64,000 bases of DNA from Enemella evansiae (GTDB lineage: Bacteria > Pseudomonadota > Alphaproteobacteria > Rhodobacterales > Rhodobacteraceae): assembly GCA_017255395.1 (NCBI GenBank), contig JAFKDC010000022.1:51427-115426 (forward strand), read 5' to 3'. Both the position numbers and the translations under genes were made by a program. Below the pieces are notes generated by a model. It did not search any database, was not told where the DNA came from, and saw only the letters and a program-made list of their open reading frames with translations. This document shows, piece by piece, positions 17,036-25,246 of this stretch (its first letter is position 1; every line of letters starts with the position of its first letter).

Positions 17036-17134
17036 TTAGGCCGCTGATGTAAATGCCTCGGCAGGCGTGCGCATGGCAAGCGCCTGATGAGGGCGGCGGT
17101 TATTGCAGAAGGCAATCCAGTCACCGATAACGCG
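17036..17134 (-). pseudogene. IS3-family transposase OrfB remnant (C-terminal 32 residues)
   Basis: A minus-strand frame ending with TAA at 17036-17038 reads 'IGDWIAFCNNRRPHQALAM' and then 'RTPAEAF', an excellent match to the conserved C-terminus of IS3-family OrfB proteins (I-G-x-W-I-x-F-Y-N-x-R-R-P-H-Q-A-L-G-x-R-T-P). Immediately upstream the resemblance stops, so the rest of the gene is deleted or scrambled. It has the same orientation as the remnant on the other side of tRNA-Gly but differs in sequence, so at least two separate insertions occurred here. Confidence 0.8.
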
Positions 17135-17337
17135 CATCGCATGTGGATGCTTTCGAAGCGGTCTCGATGACCTTCACACCGCAAACGCACGAGCAGAAAT
17201 ACCAAAGACCGCGCCGGGCAGCTGTCTCCGCACACTGCGGGCCGGTCATCCCCCCTATCATCCCAGACAGGTGAAATCCGGCCCCGGGCTGTCGATACCG
17301 GACCCTGGCGGCTGGACCAATCGGGCCCCACACACAT

Positions 17338-17365
17338 GAAAACGCCCGGGCCGGAGCCCGGGCGT
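17338..17365 (-). terminator. Rho-independent terminator of ilvI
   Basis: On the minus strand, ACGCCCGGGC / GCCCGGGCGT (17342-17351 and 17356-17365) form a perfect 10-bp stem with a 4-base loop, followed by TTTTC. It lies 21 bases after the ilvI stop, so ilvI transcripts end here before the IS remnants. Confidence 0.85.
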
Positions 17366-17386
17366 CTATCCCTCATGCCAATCCGA

Positions 17387-19141
17387 TCAGACCAGCACCG
17401 CACCCTTGCCGGCAATCGCGTTGGTCGCCTTGGCGTCGCCCAGCAGCATCTTGTTGTGCGGCTCGCCCGACGGGATCATCGGGAAGCAGTTCTCGTGCTT
17501 CTCGACGAGGCAATCCATGATCACCGGGCCGTCGTGCTCGATCATCTCCATCAGCGCATCGTCCAGATCCGCCGGATCCGAGCACTGAATGCCCTTGGCG
17601 CCGAAGGCCTCGGCCAGCTTGACGAAGTCCGGCAGCGCCTCGGACCAGCTTTGCGAGTAGCGTTCGCCGTGCAGAAGCTGCTGCCACTGGCGCACCATGC
17701 CCAGACGCTCGTTGTTGAGGATGAACTGCTTGACCGGCAGGCGGTACTGCACCGCCGTGCCCATCTCTTGCATGTTCATCAGCCACGAGGCCTCGCCCGC
17801 AACGTTGATGACCAGCGCCTCGGGGTGCGCCATCTGCACGCCGATGGAGGCCGGGAAGCCGTAGCCCATCGTCCCCAGACCGCCCGAGGTCATCCAGCGG
17901 TTCGGATCCTCGAAGCCGAGGTACTGCGCGGCCCACATCTGGTGCTGGCCGACCTCGGTGCAGATATAGCGGTCACGGCCCTTGGTCAGCGCCTCGAGCC
18001 GCGCCAGCGCGTGCTGCGGACGGATCGCGCCTTCGGAGGGCTTGTACTTCAGGCAATCCACCTTCTGCCACTTCTCGATCTGCGTCCACCACTTGGCCAG
18101 CGCCTCGCGGTTGACCTTGCGACCGCGCGATTTCCACAGGTGCAGCACGTCTTCCAGCACATGGGCCACATCGCCGACGATGGGGAAATCGGTCTTGATC
18201 ACCTTGTTGATCGACGAGGGGTCGATGTCGATATGGGCCTTCTTCGAATTCGGGCTGAAGGCGTCGATGCGGCCCGTGATGCGGTCGTCGAAACGCGCGC
18301 CCACGTTGATCATCAGGTCGCAGCCGTGCATGGCAAGGTTGGCCTCGTAAAGCCCATGCATCCCCAGCATGCCCAGCCAGGCCTTTCCGCTTGCCGGATA
18401 GGCGCCAAGCCCCATCAGCGTCGAGGTGATCGGAAAGCCCGTCGCCTCGACCAGCTCGCGCAGCAACTGGCTGGCCGCCGGGCCAGAGTTGATCACGCCG
18501 CCGCCGGTGTAGAAGACCGGCTTCTCGGCCACTTCCAGCGCCTCGACAAGCGCCTGGATCATCTCGGGGTCGCCCTTGACCTGCGGCATGTAATGCGAGG
18601 TCTTGGCCTTGGCTTTCTGGGTGTACTGACCGCTGGCGAACTGCACGTCCTTGGGGATGTCGATCAGCACCGGACCGGGGCGGCCCGAGGTGGCGACGTG
18701 AAAGGCCTCGTGGATGGTGCCCGACAGCTTGTCGGTCTCTTTCACCAGCCAGTTGTGTTTCGTGCAGGGCCGCGTGATGCCGACGGTATCCGCCTCCTGA
18801 AAGGCGTCGGAGCCGATCATGAAGGTGGGCACCTGCCCGGTCAGGACGACGATCGGGATCGAGTCCATCAGCGCATCGGTCAGGCCGGTGACGGCGTTCG
18901 TGGCACCGGGACCCGAGGTCACGAGGCAGACACCCGGCTTGCCGGTCGAGCGGGCATAGCCCTCGGCGGCATGGACCGCGCCCTGTTCGTGGCGGACGAG
19001 AACGTGCTTGATGTCGTTCTGCTGAAAGATCTCATCGTAGATGGGTAGAACGGCGCCGCCGGGATAGCCGAATACCGTGTCCACACCCTGATCCTTCAGG
19101 GCCTGAACCACCATTTTCGCTCCGGTCATCTGACGTGTCAT
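17387..19141 (-). CDS. ilvI: Acetolactate synthase large (catalytic) subunit
   Basis: 584 residues, the usual length. It condenses two pyruvates, or pyruvate with 2-ketobutyrate, in the first common step of valine, leucine and isoleucine synthesis, using TPP, Mg and FAD. The catalytic Glu52 ('LVRHEQGAVHAAEGYAR'), FAD region ('PGPVLIDIPKDVQ') and TPP region are present. In the TPP/Mg motif the usual G-D-G/A is G-E-A (Glu450), followed by 'SWLMNMQEMGTAVQY' and 'FILNNERLGMVRQW'. The leader carries a Val/Leu/Ile peptide and attenuator, so expression is probably controlled by charged branched-chain tRNA. The regulatory small-subunit gene (ilvH/ilvN) is not next to it: a terminator and IS remnants follow instead. 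Confidence 0.97.
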   Translation of the reverse strand: MTRQMTGAKMVVQALKDQGVDTVFGYPGGAVLPIYDEIFQQNDIKHVLVRHEQGAVHAAEGYARSTGKPGVCLVTSGPGATNAVTGLTDALMDSIPIVVLTGQVPTFMIGSDAFQEADTVGITRPCTKHNWLVKETDKLSGTIHEAFHVATSGRPGPVLIDIPKDVQFASGQYTQKAKAKTSHYMPQVKGDPEMIQALVEALEVAEKPVFYTGGGVINSGPAASQLLRELVEATGFPITSTLMGLGAYPASGKAWLGMLGMHGLYEANLAMHGCDLMINVGARFDDRITGRIDAFSPNSKKAHIDIDPSSINKVIKTDFPIVGDVAHVLEDVLHLWKSRGRKVNREALAKWWTQIEKWQKVDCLKYKPSEGAIRPQHALARLEALTKGRDRYICTEVGQHQMWAAQYLGFEDPNRWMTSGGLGTMGYGFPASIGVQMAHPEALVINVAGEASWLMNMQEMGTAVQYRLPVKQFILNNERLGMVRQWQQLLHGERYSQSWSEALPDFVKLAEAFGAKGIQCSDPADLDDALMEMIEHDGPVIMDCLVEKHENCFPMIPSGEPHNKMLLGDAKATNAIAGKGAVLV

Positions 19142-19178
19142 CGGTTCATCTCCATCTCCGACACTGCGTTTAGCGGGT

Positions 19179-19210
19179 ATAAAAAAGCCCCCGTCCGGTC
19201 TGGCGGGGGC
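19179..19210 (-). terminator. Attenuator (intrinsic terminator) in the ilvI leader
   Basis: Reading the minus strand, GCCCCCG (19210-19204) pairs with CGGGGGC (19193-19187), extended by one C-G and one wobble pair inside the loop, then six T residues (19186-19181). It sits 38 bases before the ilvI start and 26 bases after the leader-peptide stop, the position of an amino-acid-biosynthesis attenuator. A competing 9-bp repeat (19209-19217 with 19243-19251) shares two bases with its foot. Confidence 0.9.
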
Positions 19211-19251
19211 GCATGGGTCCTCATCTGGGAAACCGTTACCGGCCCATGCGC
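19209..19251 (-). promoter_or_regulatory. Candidate antiterminator stem of the ilvI attenuator
   Basis: GCGCATGGG (19209-19217) and CCCATGCGC (19243-19251) are exact reverse complements. One arm overlaps the end of the leader-peptide coding sequence; the other touches the terminator stem at 19209-19210. A ribosome stalled on the Val/Ile codons would leave the first arm free to pair and disturb the terminator foot; a ribosome reaching the stop would cover it. The shared overlap is only two bases, so the switch may need extra contacts. Confidence 0.55.
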
Positions 19252-19283
19252 GCGTTCCCTACGATTACGACTAGCGTGACCAC
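19236..19283 (-). CDS. ilvL: ilv leader peptide (attenuation peptide)
   Basis: A 15-codon frame starting with GTG at 19283: V-V-T-L-V-V-I-V-G-N-A-R-M-G-R, then TAA. Seven of the first eight residues are Val, Leu or Ile. AAAGGAG lies 9 bases before the GTG. The frame continues upstream to an ATG at 19316 (26 residues), but that start lacks a ribosome site. Together with the terminator at 19179-19210 this is the classical arrangement in which ribosome stalling at branched-chain codons prevents termination. The last codons (A-R-M-G) lie in one arm (19243-19251) of the repeat that could act as antiterminator. Confidence 0.85.
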   Translation of the reverse strand: MVTLVVIVGNARMGR

Positions 19284-19576
19284 CTGTTCAGGCTCCTTTA
19301 CTCCGCGCGAGGACATTATGGCGGGGGTCCGGGCAGGTCAACCGGGCGCGCCCGAAAAATCTGTCCCGCGCGGCGTTTTTTCTTTGCGATTATTGCGCGG
19401 GATTTTGCGGGCGCGTGCGATGCTGCGCCGCACCCTGTGCGCACAGTGTCAATTGCAACAATGCGCTCAAGTTTGTGAATTGCCAGAAAGGGTCGGATTT
19501 GTGATCCTGACGACACAGAAACAGGGTGATTTGCACCCAAGAGCAGTTTGGGCAAGGGGCCCCGGGAGGGCCAGGC

Positions 19577-19795
19577 ATGGCACGCAATCTATTCTATCGC
19601 GATTTCACGCTTTGCAAGGCGGCGGCTCTGGTCGCCCTGATCGGTCTGGCCGCGGCTTTGGGCGGGGTGCCACACGCCTCTGACCTCGCCGATAACGAGC
19701 CGGACATCGAACATGAGGCACGGGTTATGCCTGCCACCCTGCTGACGCAGCTTGCCGCTTGTCCCGAGAACGCGAAGGTCGGCGTGCGACTGTAA
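19577..19795 (+). CDS. Small hypothetical secreted or membrane-anchored protein (72 aa)
   Basis: From the ATG at 19577, preceded by GGGAGGG, 72 residues: a basic start (A-R-N-L-F-Y-R-D-F-T-L-C-K), a hydrophobic stretch (A-A-A-L-V-A-L-I-G-L-A-A-A-L-G-G, about residues 15-30) and a short acidic mature part ('DLADNEPDIEHEARV') ending with a single Cys-Pro pair. It could be exported or anchored by one helix. I do not recognise a family. It is divergent from ilvI, with 293 bases between it and the leader peptide. The hydrophobic signal plus the ribosome site argue for a real gene, but it is short. Confidence 0.5.
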   Translation: MARNLFYRDFTLCKAAALVALIGLAAALGGVPHASDLADNEPDIEHEARVMPATLLTQLAACPENAKVGVRL

Positions 19796-19984
19796 GTAGG
19801 CTGACAGGGAAACAGTGCCGGGGCGCAGGGGGAAACCCGGCGCCCTTTTTGTATCCATCGATGTCCTGATGGCACCGCTGCGCAATCGCGGCCAGCCGGA
19901 TGCCCGCGTTCGCGGAGCGCCAGACCGAGGATCGGGGCCAACCAGATGGCGGCCCCGATCCGGGACACGGGGACGGGGCGCCCC

Positions 19985-20698
19985 TCAGTCGTCGTTGTCC
20001 ACGACCAGCCGCAAATGACCCTGGCGGCGCGCGAAGGATTTGGTTTCCATCGCGGCAGGCTTCCGGTGCCGAAAAGGCGTGGCCTCTTCCCGGAATGCGG
20101 GGGTGGGCTTTGCCCCATCCGTCCCGACTGGCGCAGGGTCCGCCGCCCCCTGCCCCGTCACCGGCAGAACCTCGACCCCGGTGATCAGGAAACGGCGCGG
20201 CGTGCGCCCGATGCGGCCATGGGTGATCAGCGCGCCAAGCGCCCGCGACAGATCGCCGAAATCTGAACGCAGAGGCAGCAGCACCATATCGGCCTCCATG
20301 TCGGGTTTACCGAAGCCGTCCTCGGCTGTCAGGGTCAGGCGCACGATGGCCGGATCACTGAAAAGATGCTGCACCGCCTGTCCGAAGCGGTCGCGTTCTG
20401 ACGGGGCGATCAGCGACGACAGCGGCATGCCTGCGACCTGCATGCCCATCAGGTCGTTCAGATGGGAACCGGCGACACGGACCTTGGCCATGGTCGGCGC
20501 GATCCGTTCCATCAGGAAAGCGTATTCCAGCGCGTCTTCCATACCGCGCGGGTCGATCTGCGACCGCAGCGGCACCCGGTCTTCGGCGCTCAGACCGTGC
20601 CAATAGGCCTCGACCTGCCGCAGCGGGGCAAGCCGCCGCCTCTTTTCGCGCTCTGTCATCGAGACGATCCCATGATCGTTTCCACCTTTGCCCAACAC
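19985..20698 (-). CDS. PAS domain protein (PAS_5 family)
   Basis: 237 residues. The N-terminal half ('VEAYWHGLSAEDRVPLRSQIDPRGMEDALEYAFLMERI' region, then 'VRVAGSHLNDLMGMQVAGMPLSSLI') matches the alphaproteobacterial single-PAS proteins of the PAS_5 type (W-x-x-L-x-x-x-R-x-x-P-x-R-x-x-I-D-P). The C-terminal ~60 residues are low complexity with a final basic patch. No kinase or output domain, so it is a stand-alone sensor or adaptor in the cytoplasm. The start is GTG at 20698 with AGGAG 6 bases upstream; the inner ATG at codon 14 lacks such a site. It is divergent from yicC across 191 bases. Confidence 0.85.
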   Translation of the reverse strand: MLGKGGNDHGIVSMTEREKRRRLAPLRQVEAYWHGLSAEDRVPLRSQIDPRGMEDALEYAFLMERIAPTMAKVRVAGSHLNDLMGMQVAGMPLSSLIAPSERDRFGQAVQHLFSDPAIVRLTLTAEDGFGKPDMEADMVLLPLRSDFGDLSRALGALITHGRIGRTPRRFLITGVEVLPVTGQGAADPAPVGTDGAKPTPAFREEATPFRHRKPAAMETKSFARRQGHLRLVVDNDD

Positions 20699-20889
20699 GA
20701 TCCGCTCCTCTTGGGTGCGGGTCGGCGGGCCCCACTGCCACCAACCTGCTTAAACTTCGTTACGAAAGCATTACTACCAGATTTGCGCCAAGTTTTCGCC
20801 TCATTTGTCCCGACGAGGTTAACGCCTTCTTCATGGACTTGTCTTGAGATTGCAGAGCCGCTAGGCCCATCCGCAACGAAGGAGACGAG

Positions 20890-21780
20890 ATGCGGCAATC
20901 CATGACGGGCTTCGCCAGCCGGCAGGGTCAGGGCCTTGGCCTGACCTGGACCTGGGAGATGCGGGGGGTCAACGGCAAGGGGCTGGACCTGCGCCTGCGC
21001 CTGCCCGACTGGGTCGAAGGGCTGGAGCCGCAGGTGCGTGCGCTGGCGACGAAAGCCCTGGATCGCGGCAATGTGCAGATCGGTCTGAAGCTGGCCTCTG
21101 ACGGGACCGAGGGCGCGCAGCGCCTGGATGCCGCGCAGCTGGAGGCTTTGCTGACCGCCATGCACAACATCGAAGAGGCCGCAATGGCCCGGGGCCTGTC
21201 GCTGGCGCCCTCGACCTCTGCGGATATCGTCGCCTTGCGTGGGGTTCTGACCAGCGAAGCCGCCGAGGTCGATGTGGCCCGGATCCGCGCCCTGCTCTTG
21301 TCGGATTTCGAGGCCGCGCTGGCGGAGTTCATCGCCGCCCGCCGCGCCGAGGGCGCCGCATTGACCACGATCCTGCAGGGCCAGTTCGACGAAATCGCGC
21401 GACTGGTGAACGAAGCGGCAGAGGCCGCCGAGGCGCGCATGCCGCAGGCCCGCGAACGGCTGCGGACGCAACTGGCCCGCGTGATGGAGAACGCCGAGGG
21501 CGTCGACGAGGCGCGGCTGGCGCAGGAACTGGCGCTGATCGCCGTCAAGGCCGACGTCACCGAGGAAATCGACCGCCTGCGCGCCCACGTCGACCGCGCC
21601 CGCGCCCTGCTGGCCGAGGATGGCGCGGTGGGCCGCAAGCTGGATTTCCTCTGCCAGGAATTCAACCGCGAGGCCAATACGCTGTGCTCCAAGAGCGGCG
21701 ATCCGGCCTTGACCTCGACCGGGCTGGCGCTGAAGACGGTCATCGACCAGATGCGCGAGCAGGTCCAGAACGTGGAGTAA
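20890..21780 (+). CDS. yicC: YicC family endoribonuclease/RNase adaptor
   Basis: 296 residues, typical for the family. The N-terminal [10 protein letters not shown] motif is diagnostic, and the C-terminal DUF1732 block ('[25 protein letters not shown]' and '[14 protein letters not shown]') is complete. E. coli YicC has been linked to RNA cleavage and small-RNA turnover. GAAGGAG precedes the start. The next gene (gmk) starts 4 bases after the stop; yicC-gmk adjacency is widely conserved in proteobacteria. Confidence 0.95.
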   Translation: MRQSMTGFASRQGQGLGLTWTWEMRGVNGKGLDLRLRLPDWVEGLEPQVRALATKALDRGNVQIGLKLASDGTEGAQRLDAAQLEALLTAMHNIEEAAMARGLSLAPSTSADIVALRGVLTSEAAEVDVARIRALLLSDFEAALAEFIAARRAEGAALTTILQGQFDEIARLVNEAAEAAEARMPQARERLRTQLARVMENAEGVDEARLAQELALIAVKADVTEEIDRLRAHVDRARALLAEDGAVGRKLDFLCQEFNREANTLCSKSGDPALTSTGLALKTVIDQMREQVQNVE

Positions 21781-21784
21781 GCCC

Positions 21785-22429
21785 ATGGCGTCGCGACGCG
21801 GCCTTCTGATCATCCTGTCCTCGCCCTCGGGCGCGGGGAAATCCACGCTGGCCCGGCGCCTGCGGTCCTGGGATCCCTCGATCAACTTCTCCGTCTCGGC
21901 CACCACCCGCAAGCCGCGCCCCGGCGAGGTGGACGGCGAAGATTACCACTTCATGTCCGAGAGCGCCTTCAAGAAGGCGGTCAGCCAGGGCGAGATGCTG
22001 GAACACGCCCATGTCTTCGGCAATTTCTACGGCTCGCCCAAGGGGCCGGTGCGCGATGCGATCATCGCCGGCAAGGACGTGCTTTTCGATATCGACTGGC
22101 AGGGCGCGCAGCAGATGACGAATTCGGAACTGGCACTGCACACGCTGTCGATCTTCCTGCTGCCGCCCTCCATCGCCGAGCTGAAACGGCGGCTGGAGGC
22201 GCGGGCGCAGGACGACGCCGAGGTGATCGACCGGCGCATGCAGAAAAGCTGGGACGAGATCAGCCACTGGGGCTCCTACGACTTCGTTCTGGTGAACGAG
22301 GATCTGGACCGCACCGAAGAGCGGCTGAAAAGCATCGTCACCGCCGCCCGGCTGCGGCGGACGCAACAGCCCGGGCTGCTGGATCACGTCCGCAGCCTTC
22401 AGGCGGAATTCGAGGAGGGGGACCAATGA
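21785..22429 (+). CDS. gmk: Guanylate kinase
   Basis: 214 residues. It phosphorylates GMP or dGMP to the diphosphate with ATP. P-loop '[11 protein letters not shown]' near residues 10-20; GMP-binding region '[20 protein letters not shown]' at ~39-58; '[13 protein letters not shown]' and 'IFLLPPS' blocks follow. Cytoplasmic. It overlaps the next gene by 4 bases (ATGA), so yicC, gmk and the carbonic-anhydrase-like gene form one transcription unit. Confidence 0.97.
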   Translation: MASRRGLLIILSSPSGAGKSTLARRLRSWDPSINFSVSATTRKPRPGEVDGEDYHFMSESAFKKAVSQGEMLEHAHVFGNFYGSPKGPVRDAIIAGKDVLFDIDWQGAQQMTNSELALHTLSIFLLPPSIAELKRRLEARAQDDAEVIDRRMQKSWDEISHWGSYDFVLVNEDLDRTEERLKSIVTAARLRRTQQPGLLDHVRSLQAEFEEGDQ

Positions 22430-22947
22430 CCCTGTATGCTTTCGACGGCGTCTCGCCGCAGGTCGCCGCGAATGCCTGGGTGGCGCCCGGCAGCCATGTC
22501 ATGGGACGCGTGGTGCTGGAGGCGGGCGCTTCGATCTGGTTCGGCGCGGTGCTGCGCGGTGACAACGAGGAAATCCGCGTCGGAGAAGGCACGAACCTTC
22601 AGGAAAACGTGGTCTGCCACACCGATATGGGCTTTCCGCTTGTCATCGGCGCGGGCTGCACCATCGGCCACAAGGCGATGCTGCACGGCTGCACCATCGG
22701 CGAGAACTCTCTGGTCGGCATGGGTGCGACGGTCCTGAACGGCGCCAAGATCGGCCGCAACTGCCTGATCGGTGCGGGCGCGCTGATCCCCGAGGGGCGC
22801 GAGATCCCCGATGGCTCGCTGGTCATGGGGATGCCGGGCAAGGTAGTGCGCACGCTGGACGAGGCCGCCATCGAGGGATTGCGCCGCTCGGCTGCGTCAT
22901 ACCGCGCGAAGGCGGCTCAGTTCGCCGAGAGCCTGACGGCCCTTTAG
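22426..22947 (+). CDS. Gamma carbonic anhydrase family protein (left-handed beta-helix)
   Basis: 173 residues built of hexapeptide repeats, fitting the YrdA/PaaY/CamH group. Three candidate zinc histidines are H65 ('VVCHTD'), H82 and H87 ('IGHKAMLHG'), with the 5-residue spacing expected for the second pair. The acidic proton-shuttle loop of archaeal Cam is absent, as in CamH types. It may hydrate CO2 or act as a metal-bound acyl or hydrolase enzyme; family members are poorly characterised. Translationally coupled to gmk. A C-terminal helix follows the helix domain. Confidence 0.9.
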   Translation: MTLYAFDGVSPQVAANAWVAPGSHVMGRVVLEAGASIWFGAVLRGDNEEIRVGEGTNLQENVVCHTDMGFPLVIGAGCTIGHKAMLHGCTIGENSLVGMGATVLNGAKIGRNCLIGAGALIPEGREIPDGSLVMGMPGKVVRTLDEAAIEGLRRSAASYRAKAAQFAESLTAL

Positions 22948-23071
22948 CCAGTCCCGATCCGACCGCCCGCATCCTGGGCGCCGGGCAGGCCATGGCTTCG
23001 CGCGTGGCAGATGCCGCGCCGGGGCGGCTCCTTGCGCGCGCTGCTGCGATCATGCTCCTGCCCTGCCCGGT

Positions 23072-23392
23072 TCAGCCAGCGCGCTTCTCGAAGGGCAGGA
23101 CATTGCCGCCCCGTGTGATATGCGGTCTGCTCCGCCGGGCGCCCGAAAGATCATGCGCCAGATAGGGCGCGAAGCCCGCATTCACGCGGCGCGGATTCCG
23201 CGCCAGACGGCAATCGTGCTCTTCCCGGATATCGAAGGCGATCAGGTCGCCCGCGTCGAGGCATTCGCCCTCATGTGCAGTCTGGTTCGGTGCGGTGTAA
23301 TAGGCCAGATTCCCGTGATCCTCGCACCAGATCACGGCCTTGCGGTCGCGGGCATCCGCCCAGAGAACGACGCCGATCATTTGGTCCGACAT
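23072..23392 (-). CDS. Hypothetical protein, 106 aa
   Basis: A compact soluble protein: 'GVVLWADARDRKAVIWCEDHGNLAYYT' suggests a beta-rich start, followed by 'LDAGDLIAFDIREEHDCRLARNPRRV' and a basic tail. No signal peptide or membrane segment. The beginning vaguely resembles small OB or cold-shock-like beta barrels, but no RNA-binding motif is present, so no function is proposed. GGAACGGG lies upstream of the ATG. It stands alone on the minus strand, convergent with the carbonic-anhydrase-like gene (124-base gap). Confidence 0.65.
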   Translation of the reverse strand: MSDQMIGVVLWADARDRKAVIWCEDHGNLAYYTAPNQTAHEGECLDAGDLIAFDIREEHDCRLARNPRRVNAGFAPYLAHDLSGARRSRPHITRGGNVLPFEKRAG

Positions 23393-23483
23393 TTTTCACC
23401 CGTTCCAAAAGGTTGTTCGATCAAGGTGAATGAAATCCCGATCGCTGTGTATGACAAATTCCGCGTCGAGTTATTGATTTTTG

Positions 23484-23542
23484 TGTCTCTGATGCGCAAA
23501 AATGGTGCCAGTAAGCATCACCAGTGACGCCAATCAGAGACA
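23484..23542. promoter_or_regulatory. Nested inverted repeat upstream of the XRE regulator
   Basis: TGTCTCTGAT (23484-23493) and ATCAGAGACA (23533-23542) are exact reverse complements; between them TGGTG (23503-23507) and CACCA (23519-23523) form an inner pair with an 11-base loop. The region is AT-rich for this genome and lies in the divergent gap between the 106-aa hypothetical gene and the XRE regulator. It could be an operator or a structured 5' RNA. A TATATA at about 23571 could be a -10 element for the regulator. Confidence 0.45.
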
Positions 23543-23619
23543 ATTTTGCCTCTACGCGGTCGAAGTTAATATATAGGCTGTGTAATCCGGTAACTCCACA
23601 ACCAAAAAGAGTACATGTC

Positions 23620-24441
23620 ATGCCGGTGAACGCCGCAGGTTCCCACAACAGCAGCCCCAGCCCGGCGGATCTTCGCGCGATGCTTGGTGCGAATTTGCGT
23701 CAGCTTTCCAGACGGGCCGCGTCGATCTCGGCCCTGTGTCGTGAACTCGGCATCAACCGGACACAATACAATCGCTACCTTTCGGGCGAGAGTTTTCCGC
23801 GCCCCGACGTGCTGCACCGCATCTGCACCTATTTCGGCGTCGACGCCCGCATCCTGCTGGAGCCGGTGGACGATGTGAGCGCCAGCGGCGACAGCGTGCT
23901 GCGCAATCCCTCTGTCGTCGACTTCATGGGCCCGGCCGCCGGTGACGTGCCCGAAAAGGAACTGCCCTCGGGGTTCTATCGCTTCTCACGGCGCAGCTTC
24001 TCGGACGAAACGCGCTACGTGCAGGGGCTGATCTACGTTTTTCGCAACAGGGGCCACACCTTCCTGAAGGGCTTCGAGGCGCGGGACGCCATGGCGCAGC
24101 AGGGCCTGCCCATCGCGCCCGCCACGCGAGAGTTCCGCGGCGCCGTGCTGGTGCAGGAAGAAGGTGTGGCGGCGCTGGTCAGCCGCAGGGGCGCGACCAC
24201 GACCACCTTCAACTACCTCGCCCGTGTGCCGAGTTTCGAGAACAACTTCTGGGTCGGCTACGTCGCCCGCTCGGTGCGCGAGAACGTCGCCGGGCGCCGG
24301 GTCGAACGGCTGGTCTACGAGTATCTCGGGCGCGCCATGGCCGATGTCCTGCCGGTCGCCCGCAGCGCCGGGTTCTGCGCCGCATCGGATCTGCTGCCCT
24401 ACCACCGCACGCTGCTGAAGGTCGGCGAACCCTTCGCCTGA
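23620..24441 (+). CDS. XRE-type helix-turn-helix transcriptional regulator
   Basis: 273 residues from the ATG at 23620; a longer frame begins at 23524, but its extra residues look non-coding. Residues ~22-80 form an HTH domain ('LGANLRQLSRRAASISALCRELGINRTQYNRYLSGESFPRPDVLHRICTYFGVDARILLEP'-type layout, with N-R-T-Q-Y-N-R-Y-L as recognition helix). The remaining ~190 residues are a large unknown domain ('LPSGFYRFSRRSF', 'LIYVFRNRGHTFLKGFEAR', 'FENNFWVGYVARS') that is probably a sensor. Related proteins are common in Rhodobacteraceae, without known function as far as I can say. Convergent with the DUF2189 gene, stops 4 bases apart. Confidence 0.85.
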   Translation: MPVNAAGSHNSSPSPADLRAMLGANLRQLSRRAASISALCRELGINRTQYNRYLSGESFPRPDVLHRICTYFGVDARILLEPVDDVSASGDSVLRNPSVVDFMGPAAGDVPEKELPSGFYRFSRRSFSDETRYVQGLIYVFRNRGHTFLKGFEARDAMAQQGLPIAPATREFRGAVLVQEEGVAALVSRRGATTTTFNYLARVPSFENNFWVGYVARSVRENVAGRRVERLVYEYLGRAMADVLPVARSAGFCAASDLLPYHRTLLKVGEPFA

Positions 24442-24445
24442 GGCC

Positions 24446-25246
24446 TCAGGCGGTCACTCCGGCGGGTGCGGGTGCCGTGCCATAGGCCAGCATGTCGTAG
24501 ACATGCCATGTCGCGTGGCCGAACAGCGGCAGCGTCAGGAACAGCCCCAGGAAACCCGGCAGCATCGACACCAGCGTCACCACAGCGATGAAGGCCCCCC
24601 AGCCCAGCATGGTGACGGCATGGGCCTGCACATATTGGAACGAGGTCACCATCGCGGTGACGAAATCCACCTCGCGGTCCAGAAGCAGCGGCAGGGAGAG
24701 CACCGTGATCATGTAGAGCAGCACGGAAAAGCCCGCGCCCACCGCCGTGCCGACCGCCAGCATCGTCAGGCCGTTGGCCGTCAGGTAGATCTCGAAGCTG
24801 CTGGAGACATTGGTCATCACCGACAGGCCGAAAAAAAGCGCAAAGATCATATGGGCAAGGAAGAACCAGAACAGGAAGACCACGATGATGATGGCGCTGA
24901 TCGACGGCAGTTGCCGCTTCGACTGGCGCGCCACGACAGACAGGATCTGGCCCGGCTCCAGCGGGCGCCCCTGTTCCAGCCTGCGGCTGATGTCGTAGAA
25001 GCCCACGGCGGCAAAGGGCGCGAAAAGCGGAAAGCCGATAGCCGCAAAGACCAACCAGTAGCTTTGCCCCGTTGCCCAGGTCACCAGGGTCATCAGCCAG
25101 CCCGCCGCCACGTAGAAGCCCGCGAACAGAAGTGCGTAGCCCGGCGCCCGGATCAGATCGCGCCAGCCACGGCGCAGGGCTTCGCGCAGAAGCGCGGATG
25201 ATACGGGTCCCAGATCGGGCACTCCGGGTTTGGGCGTATCGGGCAT
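24446..25246 (-). CDS. DUF2189 family membrane protein
   Basis: 266 residues with about six hydrophobic helices: '[20 protein letters not shown]', '[22 protein letters not shown]', '[24 protein letters not shown]' and others. The '[18 protein letters not shown]' loop and the end '[17 protein letters not shown]' are DUF2189 landmarks. Inner-membrane protein of unknown function, often placed near respiratory genes, though no such gene is adjacent. It follows prfB on the same strand after 425 non-coding bases. Confidence 0.88.
   Translation of the reverse strand: MPDTPKPGVPDLGPVSSALLREALRRGWRDLIRAPGYALLFAGFYVAAGWLMTLVTWATGQSYWLVFAAIGFPLFAPFAAVGFYDISRRLEQGRPLEPGQILSVVARQSKRQLPSISAIIIVVFLFWFFLAHMIFALFFGLSVMTNVSSSFEIYLTANGLTMLAVGTAVGAGFSVLLYMITVLSLPLLLDREVDFVTAMVTSFQYVQAHAVTMLGWGAFIAVVTLVSMLPGFLGLFLTLPLFGHATWHVYDMLAYGTAPAPAGVTA

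Noticed and set aside
16828..17415. 195-codon minus-strand frame across the tRNA-Gly/ilvI gap
   Set aside because: It reads the IS remnant and terminator in the wrong frame; the true transposase tail is in a different frame at 17036-17134.
19447..19452. TTGACA (minus strand) as -35 of an ilvI promoter
   Set aside because: No acceptable -10 hexamer lies 16-18 bases downstream, so the promoter was not assigned.
20699..20889. CtrA-like box (TTAA-N7-TACG) near 20749 between the PAS gene and yicC
   Set aside because: Two mismatches from TTAA-N7-TTAAC; expected by chance at this frequency and unsupported by any cell-cycle context.
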